Both the position numbers and the translations under genes were made by a program. Positions 1-7,626 of a stretch of DNA of 16,634 bases are shown here, piece by piece. The stretch is from assembly GCA_003695215.1 (NCBI GenBank), contig RFIM01000238.1, positions 1 through 16,634 of the forward strand, given 5' to 3'. Source of the stretch: Chloroflexota bacterium (GTDB lineage Bacteria > Chloroflexota > Anaerolineae > Aggregatilineales > UBA2796). How positions within the stretch are numbered: the stretch's first letter is position 1; every line of letters starts with the position of its first letter. The notes beneath the pieces are model-generated. The model was not told the origin of the DNA. It was given only the letters and a program-made list of their open reading frames with translations, and searched no databases.

Positions 1-2
1 CA

Positions 3-884
3 GCGCGTGCAGCACGCCCACTCAGCCTTTTGCCCTGGATGATCGTCAGCATCGCTGTCGCCTTTGTGATCATCTTAGGTTGGCTCGTCTTCAATCTGCA
101 GACTTCGCAGCTGATCGCCAACCCTGCTGAGCCGACGCTGCGCTTGGCGCCGCCGCCAATCGGCACGCGCCGCTTCGCGCCTTCCATGACGCGCGGCCCG
201 ATCGAATTCGTGGACACTTTCAGCGGCGAGCGCAGGCACTACTGGCAAATCACCACTAATGAGCCTGATATCTACCGCAACATTGAGCGCCGCACTGAGA
301 CGATCATCCAAGGCGGGCAGATCACGCAGACTGAATCAGGCTTCTACCGCATTCGCAATACCTTGCGCGCCACGGCCCTGACCAGCTTGTTCGATCCTGA
401 AGGGCATAGCTTCGGCACGCAGTACATCTATGAGGCCGATCTGACGCTCTCGCCTGAAGGGCAGCGCGAGAGCGCCGCAGGCATCGTCTTCCGCTACCGC
501 AACGAAGACCAGTACTACGTCTTCGCCATCAACGGCTTCGGTCAGGTCAGCATGTGGATGCGCGCTGACGGTGAGTGGACCGAACTGCGCGGTCTAGAGC
601 AACAATGGACGACAGTTGAGGCTGCCAAGCCCGTCGGCGAGCTGAATCGGCTGCGCCTGGTGGATAATCGGCGCGTGCTGCAAGGCTACGTGAACGACGT
701 GCTGGTCATCGAAGTGACTGCCGAACCGCGCTGGGAAAGCGGCGCTATTGGCATCTACCTGGCTACCACGCAGTCGCGCGTGCCTAATCCTCTGGCAGAG
801 GTGATCGTCACGCGTTTCAGCGCGCAGGAACTACGCCGTCCGCGCGCAAGCGAGACGCCAACAGCCACAACGCTCAAGAGCTAG
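3..884 (+). CDS. Membrane-anchored concanavalin-like (DUF1080/LamG-type) domain protein, 5' end missing
   Basis: The reading frame is open to the left edge of the window, so the true start is probably outside. The first possible starts inside are TTG at 30 and ATG at 39, and neither has a clear ribosome site. Counting from position 30, a hydrophobic segment at residues 4-22 is a single membrane anchor. A proline-rich stretch follows at 30-55, then a beta-rich domain at about 58-265. That domain carries marks of the concanavalin-like fold seen in DUF1080 and laminin-G-like proteins: the VDTFSG opening, AGIVFRYRNEDQYYVF at 150-165, NRLRLV then GYVND at 206-223, and GAIGIYL at 238-244. The domain would sit outside the membrane and may bind sugar or polymer. 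I see no catalytic residues I can assign. In related bacteria such a tail can follow a kinase or other cytoplasmic domain, so the missing part may be large. The stop interlocks with that of the convergent phosphatase gene. Confidence 0.75.
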   Translation, partial: ARAARPLSLLPWMIVSIAVAFVIILGWLVFNLQTSQLIANPAEPTLRLAPPPIGTRRFAPSMTRGPIEFVDTFSGERRHYWQITTNEPDIYRNIERRTETIIQGGQITQTESGFYRIRNTLRATALTSLFDPEGHSFGTQYIYEADLTLSPEGQRESAAGIVFRYRNEDQYYVFAINGFGQVSMWMRADGEWTELRGLEQQWTTVEAAKPVGELNRLRLVDNRRVLQGYVNDVLVIEVTAEPRWESGAIGIYLATTQSRVPNPLAEVIVTRFSAQELRRPRASETPTATTLKS

Positions 885-3800
885 GTGCCTTGGGCTGAGT
901 GCGCTATCTGCAGCTCCAGCGTGGCGCGTGCGCTCTCTTTGGCGCCTGTGCGCTTGATCACGATTAGGGTGACGTCATCGAATTGCGGCTCGTTGCCTGT
1001 GAAATGATCGAGCGCTTGGACGATGCATTGCTCGATCTCAGTGGCGCTGCGCTGCCGATGATGTAGCACAGTGCTATGCAAGCCGATCAAGCCGAATTCC
1101 GTGCCGTCGCTGCGCAGCGCATCAGTGATGCCATCAGTATAGGCCACTAGCACATCGTTCGGCAGCATCACGCAGCTGCGCTTCTCCAGCTTGATATTCT
1201 CGATCACGCCGAGCGCGATGCCTTTGGCGGCCAGCTCAACGCTCGAGCCATCCGCGGAGATCAACAGCGGCGGATTGTGGCCTGTGTTGGCGTAGGTGAT
1301 CTCGCCTGTTACGGCATCCCACACGCCATACCAAACCGTGACGAACATATCAGAGCGGCTATCTGAGAGCAGCAGCTCGTTGACGCGCATGAGCGTCTCA
1401 GCGGGGTCTTCGCGGTTGAAGGCAGCCGCGCGGATATTGGTGCGGCATAGCGCCATGAAGAGCGCCGCAGGCACGCCCTTATCGGCAACGTCGGCGATCA
1501 CAATGCCCCACTTGCCGCTCTTGAGCGGAATGAAGTCGTAGAAATCGCCGCCAATTTGCCGCGCCGCACGATAGAAAGTCGCGATCTGCCAGCCATCAAG
1601 GCGCGGCAGCTGTTGTGGCAAAAAGCTGCGCTGGATGCGTTGTGCCACGTCCAATTCGCGCTCAAGGCGCTGCCGCTCGTTCGACTCGGCCTGCAGGCGC
1701 GCTGTCTGCAGCGCTAAGGCCGCCTGATGCGCGATTCCATTCAGAATCTGCATGCGCCGATTGGCGTCGCCGTCACGGCGCGGCGGATCGACAAACATGG
1801 CGCCAACGAGTGCGCCGCGCGCTATCAACGGCATAACCAACAGCGTAGACATACCGAACAGCCGCACCAGTGCCTCAGGCAGCGGATGAAGCGTGCCGCT
1901 GCCAACTGTGATCGGCTCGCTGCAGGTGCACAATAGGTCGAGCAGCGGATGATCGCTGATCACCAGCGAGCGGAATTCCGCAGCAGCGCTCGGCTCTAAG
2001 CCGCGCGCAGTGCCGTTGCTCAAGCGCTTGGCTTCGGCGTCCCAAGCCATGATGCCACAGCGCTGCACGTCTACCAGCATTAGCGTCAGGCTGACGAGCG
2101 TCTCCAGCATCTGCGCCAGCTCGAGCGAGCTGCTCATCGCCTCAGCCACTGAGAGCAAGGCTGAAGTCACCCAGGCTTCCTCTTCCTTAGCGGCGAAGAG
2201 CTGCGCCACTTCGATGGCGAGCGCCGCTTGATTGGCGAAAGCGTCTATGATCTTGATATCTTCATCGTCAAAGGGATCGGCGCCAATCCGCTCTAGCGCC
2301 AACAGCCCGATCTCGCGCCCGCCGAATTGCATTGGCGCGAACAAGCGATCGTGCGCGCTCTCAGCAAGGCTCTCATCAGGCAATTGCAATTGCCGCAGCA
2401 GCGCCCACAAGCGCTCAGGCGTCTGATCGTCGGACGGAAAGGTTTGATCGAGGACGGCTTGTGCATCTACCTCGCCGTGCGCCGCGCGCACGATGTAATC
2501 GCCTTGCTCAGGGCGCAAAAGGGCGATCAGCGCCGCTTGATGATCCACCACTTTTTGTAGGCTCTTGAGCAGTTCATTCAGCACGCTCTTCACATCGCGT
2601 GAAGAGACAAGCGCCTCGCTCACGTCGCGCAGCGTCTCTGCCAGCAAGCGGCGGCGCATCTCCACAGCGAACAGGCTCGCATTGCGCATCCCAATGGCAA
2701 CTGTATCCGCTAATGCTTGCACGAGTGTGACGTCCTCGGGCGTGAAGGCCTCTGGCTCAGGCGATTGGATATCAAAGACGCCCAGCACATGGTTGCCGAT
2801 GCTGATCGGCACGGTCATCTCGCTACGGCTATCTTCTAAGCCTGCGCCAACTACATAGCGCGCATCGTTTTGCACGTCCCCGCTGACCAACGGCTGACCT
2901 GTACGCGCGACCCAAGGGATGAAGCCGTTATCGTCAATGCTGTATGAGAGCTGCTCAACCGACCAGCGCGCGCTGTGCGCGCCGCTGCCGCTGCGAAAGA
3001 CGACGCGATCGCCGATGCGCACGAACAAATGCACCCGATCGTAGCCGAAATAATCGGCCACCAGATCGACGACCTCGTCCAACAGGTCGTTGATATCCAA
3101 AATCGAGACCACAGCGCGCGAGGCCTCTGCCATGGCGTTGATCCGCTCGGCTTGGCGCCGCTCAGCGTCGTAGGTCAGCGCCTCTTGAATGGCGAGCGCG
3201 AGCTGGCCCGCCAGCGACTCCAGCATGAAGACGTCTTCGGTCTTGAAGGCGTTCGGTCGGTTGCTCTGCACGTCAAGCACGCCCAGCATGCGCCGATCCA
3301 CCATCAGCGGCGCACAAAATTCGCTGCGCGTCTCAGAGAGAACTGCCACAGGCAAGTAGCGCGCATCCTGAGAGACATCAGGCACATTCACAATCTGGGC
3401 ATGCTTGGCGCACCAGCCGACTAAGCCTTCGCCGCTTTTGAGCTGCAAGCTGCGCCGATCAAATTCCTCATGGCTGCTGGCGCGCAGCCGCACGATCTCC
3501 GTGCGCTCGTCATAGGTGAAAACATTGACGGCGTAGTAGCCGAACTGCTCATGGACGCGCGTCACAATTTGGCGGAACAAGTTCGGCAAGGCCTGCGTGG
3601 TGGTGATGCGCCTGCTCAGTTCGCTGATCACGCGCAGCTGATTGGCGCGCTCGCGCGCCTGCGCATAAAGCTGCGCGTTGCGGATAGCGCCTGCAGCTTG
3701 GTTTGCCAAGAGCGTCATCAGCCGCAAGGACTCAGCCGAGTAGCGCTCAGGCTCGTCGCTTTGTACCGCGATCACGCCGATGCTCTCGCCACCTGCAATC

Positions 3801-4276
3801 AGCGGCACGAACAGCGCCGAGCGTGGCGGATTGATGGACTCATAGCTTGGATGAGCGGGCAGTTGATCCCACTCGCGTCGGAAATCGCCTACGCGGATGC
3901 CTTGTGCCGTGCGCCGCACATAGCCGATCAAGCCGCTAGCGGCCTGCCCGCTGAAGCGCATCTCAGGCAGGCGCTCGCCGTGCCGCACCCAGACTTTAAT
4001 CACATAGTCATCGCCTTCGAACAAGCCGATCTGAAAGTCGCTGGTCTCGACGATCTTGTTCGCCTGCTGATAGACGATCTCGCAGATGGCGTCGAGTTTT
4101 AGCTCTGCACCCAGAATGGCGCGCCCGACGCTCGCCAAAATGTCTAAATCCGCCAAATGAGCAGGCGTTGCCAGGTAGCCACGCCGATAGCCACGCACAT
4201 AGCCGACCAACAAGCCCAGCGCCAGCGCACCGACGCTCAGCAAGCTGACCAGGACGACCAACAGCGGTGTATCCAC
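881..4276 (-). CDS. Membrane-anchored five-GAF PP2C (SpoIIE/RsbU-type) serine phosphatase
   Basis: This 1131-residue protein is predicted to dephosphorylate STAS-domain antagonists in a partner-switching pathway. Residues 4-27 form one membrane helix. Five GAF-type sensor domains follow at about 45-200, 215-365, 380-535, 550-695 and 705-860, joined by helical linkers; the fifth is the most diverged. A short coiled coil (862-885) leads into the PP2C domain at 890-1108. Metal-binding and core motifs are intact: IGGDFYDF (908-915), ADVADKG (928-934), NTGHNPPLL (997-1005), YTDGITDA (1046-1053) and FDDVTLIVIK (1099-1108), so it should be active. The start is GTG at 4276-4274. The GAGGA upstream overlaps the TGA of the kinase-STAS gene, which lies only 9 bp away, so translation is likely coupled. 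The GAF ligands cannot be told from sequence. It is the last gene of an operon with the two STAS-containing genes. Confidence 0.93.
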   Translation of the reverse strand: MDTPLLVVLVSLLSVGALALGLLVGYVRGYRRGYLATPAHLADLDILASVGRAILGAELKLDAICEIVYQQANKIVETSDFQIGLFEGDDYVIKVWVRHGERLPEMRFSGQAASGLIGYVRRTAQGIRVGDFRREWDQLPAHPSYESINPPRSALFVPLIAGGESIGVIAVQSDEPERYSAESLRLMTLLANQAAGAIRNAQLYAQARERANQLRVISELSRRITTTQALPNLFRQIVTRVHEQFGYYAVNVFTYDERTEIVRLRASSHEEFDRRSLQLKSGEGLVGWCAKHAQIVNVPDVSQDARYLPVAVLSETRSEFCAPLMVDRRMLGVLDVQSNRPNAFKTEDVFMLESLAGQLALAIQEALTYDAERRQAERINAMAEASRAVVSILDINDLLDEVVDLVADYFGYDRVHLFVRIGDRVVFRSGSGAHSARWSVEQLSYSIDDNGFIPWVARTGQPLVSGDVQNDARYVVGAGLEDSRSEMTVPISIGNHVLGVFDIQSPEPEAFTPEDVTLVQALADTVAIGMRNASLFAVEMRRRLLAETLRDVSEALVSSRDVKSVLNELLKSLQKVVDHQAALIALLRPEQGDYIVRAAHGEVDAQAVLDQTFPSDDQTPERLWALLRQLQLPDESLAESAHDRLFAPMQFGGREIGLLALERIGADPFDDEDIKIIDAFANQAALAIEVAQLFAAKEEEAWVTSALLSVAEAMSSSLELAQMLETLVSLTLMLVDVQRCGIMAWDAEAKRLSNGTARGLEPSAAAEFRSLVISDHPLLDLLCTCSEPITVGSGTLHPLPEALVRLFGMSTLLVMPLIARGALVGAMFVDPPRRDGDANRRMQILNGIAHQAALALQTARLQAESNERQRLERELDVAQRIQRSFLPQQLPRLDGWQIATFYRAARQIGGDFYDFIPLKSGKWGIVIADVADKGVPAALFMALCRTNIRAAAFNREDPAETLMRVNELLLSDSRSDMFVTVWYGVWDAVTGEITYANTGHNPPLLISADGSSVELAAKGIALGVIENIKLEKRSCVMLPNDVLVAYTDGITDALRSDGTEFGLIGLHSTVLHHRQRSATEIEQCIVQALDHFTGNEPQFDDVTLIVIKRTGAKESARATLELQIAHSAQGT

Positions 4277-4285
4277 GCCCGATCC

Positions 4286-5074
4286 TCAGCCTAAAGCGCG
4301 TGCAGCTTCATCAGTGGCGTTGGCAATAGTGAAGATCGTATCGAAGCCCGACAGCTCAAAAACGTCGCGCACACGCCGAGTCAGCGCCGCCAAAGCAATG
4401 CCGCCGCCCTGCGCCTGAGCGCGCCGCTGCGCGCTCAGCAGCGCCTTCAAGCCTGTGCTGGAGATGTAGCTGACGGTCTGCATTTCCACCACAATGCGGT
4501 TGAAGCCTGCTTCTAGCTGTGCGTTCAGCGCTGCCTCGAACTGCCTGCCTGTAGTGCTATCAATGCGCCCGCTTGGCGTGATCACGCGCACGCCATTGGC
4601 GAGCGTACGCGCCGCAAAGGCCGAGTCGGGCTCCGCGCGTGGCAAGGCGCTCACATTCGGATTATGCTGCGTCATGATCAGCGTGTTGCGCCCATTGCGG
4701 TACTCATACTGCACTGTGTCCATCAGCTCTTGGATGAAAAACCAGCCCAAGCCGCCAGGCTGGCGATCCGAGAGCGGCGCGCTGCGATCAGGCCTCGGCA
4801 GCGTGGTCGGATCGAAAGGCGGGCTGTCGTCATAGATGGTGATCCGAAAAGCGTTCGGCAGCGCTTGGCAGACGATCTCGATCTTGCCTTGCAAACCGTG
4901 CTTGGCATAGCCATGCTCGATGATGTTGGTACACCATTCCTCAGTGGCCAGCTCGCAATCGTCAGCCTGCTTATCGCTTAGCCCGAACAAACGCGCTGAT
5001 TCGCGCACGAATTGGCAGGCCTCAGGCACGTAGGCGAGCTCGCCTTGCAAGATGAAACGCCGTTCTTGCGGCAT
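4286..5074 (-). CDS. RsbW-like anti-sigma-type serine kinase fused to a C-terminal STAS domain
   Basis: This is a 262-residue two-domain protein. Residues 5-135 are a GHKL/HATPase_c domain of the RsbW/SpoIIAB kind: N box ELATEEWCTNIIEHGY (41-56, Asn50), G1 box DDSPPFDP (82-89) and G2 box GGLGWFFI (107-114). After a short linker, residues 158-262 are a STAS domain with SGRIDS (168-173) and YISSTGLKALL (203-213). By alignment to SpoIIAA and RsbV, Ser206 is the expected phospho-acceptor. Classic systems encode the kinase and antagonist separately, so here a kinase carries a copy of its own type of substrate. The STAS half is clearly similar to the neighbouring stand-alone STAS protein, which suggests duplication and fusion. 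The gene sits 20 bp after the STAS gene and 9 bp before the phosphatase gene. It probably switches between binding a target and binding unphosphorylated STAS, but the target is unknown. Confidence 0.9.
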   Translation of the reverse strand: MPQERRFILQGELAYVPEACQFVRESARLFGLSDKQADDCELATEEWCTNIIEHGYAKHGLQGKIEIVCQALPNAFRITIYDDSPPFDPTTLPRPDRSAPLSDRQPGGLGWFFIQELMDTVQYEYRNGRNTLIMTQHNPNVSALPRAEPDSAFAARTLANGVRVITPSGRIDSTTGRQFEAALNAQLEAGFNRIVVEMQTVSYISSTGLKALLSAQRRAQAQGGGIALAALTRRVRDVFELSGFDTIFTIANATDEAARALG

Positions 5075-5094
5075 GATGCTCAGGACTCCGCGCC

Positions 5095-5427
5095 CTAGAA
5101 GCTGCCCACAGCCTCAACTTGCGTCGGGAAAATTTGGAACAGCTCCAGCAAGCCGGCTAGCTGCAGCACATCGCGCACGCGCTGCGATGGGCTAGCAATG
5201 CGCAGGTCGCCGCCGCTGCTGCGCACCTTCTTGGCAGCTGAGACGATCTCGCGCAGGCCGGCGCTGCTGATATACTCGACGTTGCTCAAGTCTAGCACTA
5301 ATTGAATGTGACCTGCCTCGATCTGTTCGTTCAGCGCTTCGCCCAGCTTGGTCGCGCTCAGGCTATCCACGCGCCCAGAGACCTCGATCAGCGTGACGCG
5401 GCGCATCTCAGAGACACTGATATGCAT
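5095..5427 (-). CDS. RsbV/SpoIIAA-like anti-anti-sigma factor (STAS domain)
   Basis: This 110-residue protein is a single STAS domain of normal family length. The signature EYISSAGLREIVSA lies at 51-64, and Ser55 aligns with the serine phosphorylated by the kinase in SpoIIAA and RsbV. SGRVDS at 18-23 and RVRDVLQLAG at 83-92 match the fold. It should act in the cytoplasm: unphosphorylated it binds the RsbW-like kinase, and phosphorylated it lets go. The PP2C protein two genes downstream would restore the active form. The start is ATG at 5427-5425 with GGAG 7 bases upstream. It is the first gene of the leftward operon and has a promoter with an exact TATAAT. No sigma factor gene is nearby, so the final output may be a sigma factor elsewhere or another target. 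Confidence 0.93.
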   Translation of the reverse strand: MHISVSEMRRVTLIEVSGRVDSLSATKLGEALNEQIEAGHIQLVLDLSNVEYISSAGLREIVSAAKKVRSSGGDLRIASPSQRVRDVLQLAGLLELFQIFPTQVEAVGSF

Positions 5428-5446
5428 GACTTTGCTCCAGCATGTG

Positions 5447-5475
5447 TTAAGATCTCATCAAAGGCGCATTATAAC
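5447..5475 (+). promoter_or_regulatory. Possible divergent promoter of the ferredoxin gene
   Basis: TTAAGA (5447-5452), a 17-bp spacer and TATAAC (5470-5475) face right toward the ferredoxin gene. This -10 overlaps the minus-strand TATAAT, giving a near-symmetric element (ATTATAAC at 5468-5475) of the kind known from bidirectional bacterial promoters. The -35 match is only 4 of 6, so this is tentative. A TATACA at 5518-5523 is an alternative -10 but lacks a recognisable -35. Confidence 0.3.
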
Positions 5476-5496
5476 CTGTGTGCCAAGTGCCGCCAA
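5468..5496 (-). promoter_or_regulatory. Sigma-70-type promoter of the STAS/kinase/phosphatase operon
   Basis: On the minus strand, TTGGCG (5496-5491), a 17-bp spacer and an exact TATAAT (5473-5468) precede the STAS gene. Transcription would begin near 5461, leaving a leader of about 34 bases. Two direct copies of TTGGC (5496-5492 and 5486-5482) lie exactly 10 bp apart, one helical turn, at and just downstream of the -35 box, which could be a regulator site. The promoter is called by eye from consensus match only. Confidence 0.6.
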
Positions 5497-5543
5497 ACGC
5501 GCTATGCTCTATGAAGTTATACATAAAGTGAGGCAATAGGCTC

Positions 5544-5909
5544 ATGAGCCAGCCGCCTAAAATGGCGCCTTATGCGCGCCATATCTTCATCTGCGTCGGC
5601 GATTCATGCGATTCTAAGGCGCGTGGCCGCAAGCTCTACAAAAAACTGAAAGACATGCTCGGCGATCTGGCCAATTATGAGAGCCCTTTGCGCGTCAAGC
5701 GTGGTGAGACGCCGTGCTTGGGCGTGTGTAGCGGCGGCGTGATCGCTGTGGTTTATCCCGAAGGCGTGTGGTATCACAACCTGGACGAGGAGAAGTTGGC
5801 GCGCATCGTCGAAGAGCACTTGCGCGGCGGCAAGCCCGTTGAGGAGTACGTCTTCCATCGCCTTGCCGATAATCCGCACGCCATTTTCCCGCGCCAGGCC
5901 GAGTCTTAG
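5544..5909 (+). CDS. Thioredoxin-like [2Fe-2S] ferredoxin domain protein
   Basis: This 121-residue soluble protein has the four-cysteine pattern of thioredoxin-fold [2Fe-2S] ferredoxins: CVGDSC (Cys17, Cys22), then CLGVC (Cys58, Cys62) 36 residues later. The following SGGVIAVVYPEGVWYHNL and the late helix ending in PVEEYVFHR (98-106) also fit the family. It probably carries electrons to an unidentified cytoplasmic partner; such small proteins are often stand-alone. The start is ATG at 5544 with TAGG and GAGG upstream, neither ideally spaced. The gene is divergent from the STAS operon, sharing a 116-bp intergenic region. Its TAG stop shares the tetranucleotide TTAG with the TAA stop of the convergent cydC. 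Nothing in the sequence names its redox partner. Confidence 0.9.
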   Translation: MSQPPKMAPYARHIFICVGDSCDSKARGRKLYKKLKDMLGDLANYESPLRVKRGETPCLGVCSGGVIAVVYPEGVWYHNLDEEKLARIVEEHLRGGKPVEEYVFHRLADNPHAIFPRQAES

Positions 5910-7621
5910 CCGATCCACTGGCGCTGCGCCATATAGAGATGGCGATAGGCGCCGTGGCGCGCCAAAAGCTCAGCATGTGTGCCACGCTCGACGATCTTGC
6001 CGCGCTGCAACACCAAAATCTGCGCCATTTGCTCCAGGCCGAGCAAACGGTGCGTGATCAGCAGCACCGTGCGCCCTTGCATCAGCTCCTGCAAAGCAGT
6101 GAGCAGATCGCGCTCAGTCTGCGCGTCCAGGTTCGCTGTCGGCTCATCCAGGATCAGCAAAGGCGCATCTTTGAGCAAAGCGCGTGCAATGGCAAGCCGC
6201 TGGCGCTCGCCGCCGCTTAGATTCAAGCCAAACTCGCCGACGCGCGTCTGGTAGCCTTCAGGCAAGCGCGCGATGAACTCATGCAGCTGTGCGCGCTGCG
6301 CCGCCGCGATGATCTCCTCTTCTGTGGCATCGCGCTTGGCAATGCGCAAGTTCTCATAAATGCTCGTGTTGAACAAATAGGTCTGTTGCGTGACAACGCC
6401 GATGCGCGCGCGCAGCTCAGCTGAAGCCAAACGGCGGATATCCACGCCGCCAAGCGCGATCAAGCCCTCCTGATAATCCCAGAAGCGCAGAATCAAGTTG
6501 ACGAGCGTCGTTTTGCCGCCGCCGCTGCCGCCAACAATGGCAAAAGCGCTGCCTTGCGGCAATGTGAGGGTGATTCCGTCTAAGGCGTAAGGCTCGCTCT
6601 CAGCATAACGGAAGCGCAAGTTCTCCACATGCAGCGTGCACGCACTGGGCATAGGCAAAGGCGCGCTTGGCTCAATGACCAGCGGCGCCGCATCCACAAC
6701 GCTATACAGGCTCTGTGCCGCGCTCAGCTGAGTTTGCAAGTGCGCTGCGGCGCTCGGCAAAGGCGCAATTGCCTCAAAGCTGGCAACGGCAGCCAGCACC
6801 AAAGTTGCCAAAAGGACGCCTTCTACGCGTGGCGCAGCCAGAATCAATACGGCGAGCGCGCACAAGTTGATCAGCAAGTTGATCGAGGCCATCTGTAGCG
6901 CGCCAACTCGCCCGATGTGCCGCTGAGCGCAGCTGAGCGCCTCAGCAGCGGCGCGAATTTTGGCGGCCTGGCGCGCCTGTCCGTTGAAAGCAATCACATC
7001 CGCCATGCCCTGCGCCATATCCACTACTTCGGCGTTCAGGGCACTACGCGCTGCAACTGCCGCCGCGCCGCTGCGCCGAGTCAGCTGGCGTGCTAGCCAC
7101 GTCACGCCCAGCGCTGCCATCAGCATGAAGCCGATCACGGTCACGGCAAGGATCGGATCGAAGGCGCCGAAGAAGATCGCCATCAGCAACGCCGTCAGCA
7201 TAGCTACCAATGGCGGCGCAATGGCGCGCACGTAGAATTCTTGCAGCGTCTCGATATGGCTGACGGCGCGGCTCATCAAGTCGCCGCTGCGGAACTGCAT
7301 CAGGCGCGCTGGCGCCAACGGCACAATCCGCTCGTAAAACCAGACGCGCAAGCCCGCCAAAATGCGGAAAGTTGTCTCGTGCGAGACTAGCCGCTCTAAA
7401 TAACGCAGGACGCCACGCGCCACGCCGAAAAAACGCACGCCAACAACTGCCACTGAGAGCGCTGCAATGCTCGGTCGCTCAGCCGCGCGCGAGATGATCC
7501 AGGCTGAAGTTGCTAGCAAGCCAACACTGCTGGCAATGGTTAAGAAGCCGAGCAGCACTGATAAGCTGATCCATTGCCGATATGGCGCGATCTGGTTGAG
7601 CAAGCGCAATAACGTCGGCAT
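5906..7621 (-). CDS. cydC: CydC-type thiol reductant ABC exporter subunit (membrane domain fused to ATPase)
   Basis: CydC pairs with CydD to export glutathione and cysteine, or in newer work haem, in support of cytochrome bd assembly. The 571 residues match the family's usual length. A type I ABC exporter membrane domain occupies about 15-305 with six helices, and it has the CydC-like run LLATSAWIISRAAERPS (35-51) and LRYLERLVSHETTFRILA (72-89). The ATPase half has Walker A GGSGGGKTT (364-372), Q-loop Gln412-413, signature LSGGERQR (468-475), Walker B LLILDEP (488-494) and His524. The start is ATG at 7621, 5 bp after the stop of the receiver-GAF gene. There is no Shine-Dalgarno of its own, so coupling is likely. 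No cydD or cydAB lies in the window, so it may pair with a distant partner or form a homodimer. A general lipid or drug exporter is the main alternative. Confidence 0.85.
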   Translation of the reverse strand: MPTLLRLLNQIAPYRQWISLSVLLGFLTIASSVGLLATSAWIISRAAERPSIAALSVAVVGVRFFGVARGVLRYLERLVSHETTFRILAGLRVWFYERIVPLAPARLMQFRSGDLMSRAVSHIETLQEFYVRAIAPPLVAMLTALLMAIFFGAFDPILAVTVIGFMLMAALGVTWLARQLTRRSGAAAVAARSALNAEVVDMAQGMADVIAFNGQARQAAKIRAAAEALSCAQRHIGRVGALQMASINLLINLCALAVLILAAPRVEGVLLATLVLAAVASFEAIAPLPSAAAHLQTQLSAAQSLYSVVDAAPLVIEPSAPLPMPSACTLHVENLRFRYAESEPYALDGITLTLPQGSAFAIVGGSGGGKTTLVNLILRFWDYQEGLIALGGVDIRRLASAELRARIGVVTQQTYLFNTSIYENLRIAKRDATEEEIIAAAQRAQLHEFIARLPEGYQTRVGEFGLNLSGGERQRLAIARALLKDAPLLILDEPTANLDAQTERDLLTALQELMQGRTVLLITHRLLGLEQMAQILVLQRGKIVERGTHAELLARHGAYRHLYMAQRQWIG

Positions 7622-7626
7622 GGCAG

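Noticed and set aside
2379..2394. Perfect 16-bp palindrome GGCAATTGCAATTGCC inside the phosphatase gene
   Set aside because: It is explained by the repeated codons for Gln-Leu-Gln-Leu in the protein, and one such 16-mer is not surprising in a window of this size.
2975..4102. Long open frames on the plus strand opposite the five-GAF phosphatase (2975-3424 and 3470-4102), and similar ones elsewhere
   Set aside because: They lie wholly inside a well-supported gene with intact domains, have no family motif, and are what GC-rich codon use gives on the opposite strand.
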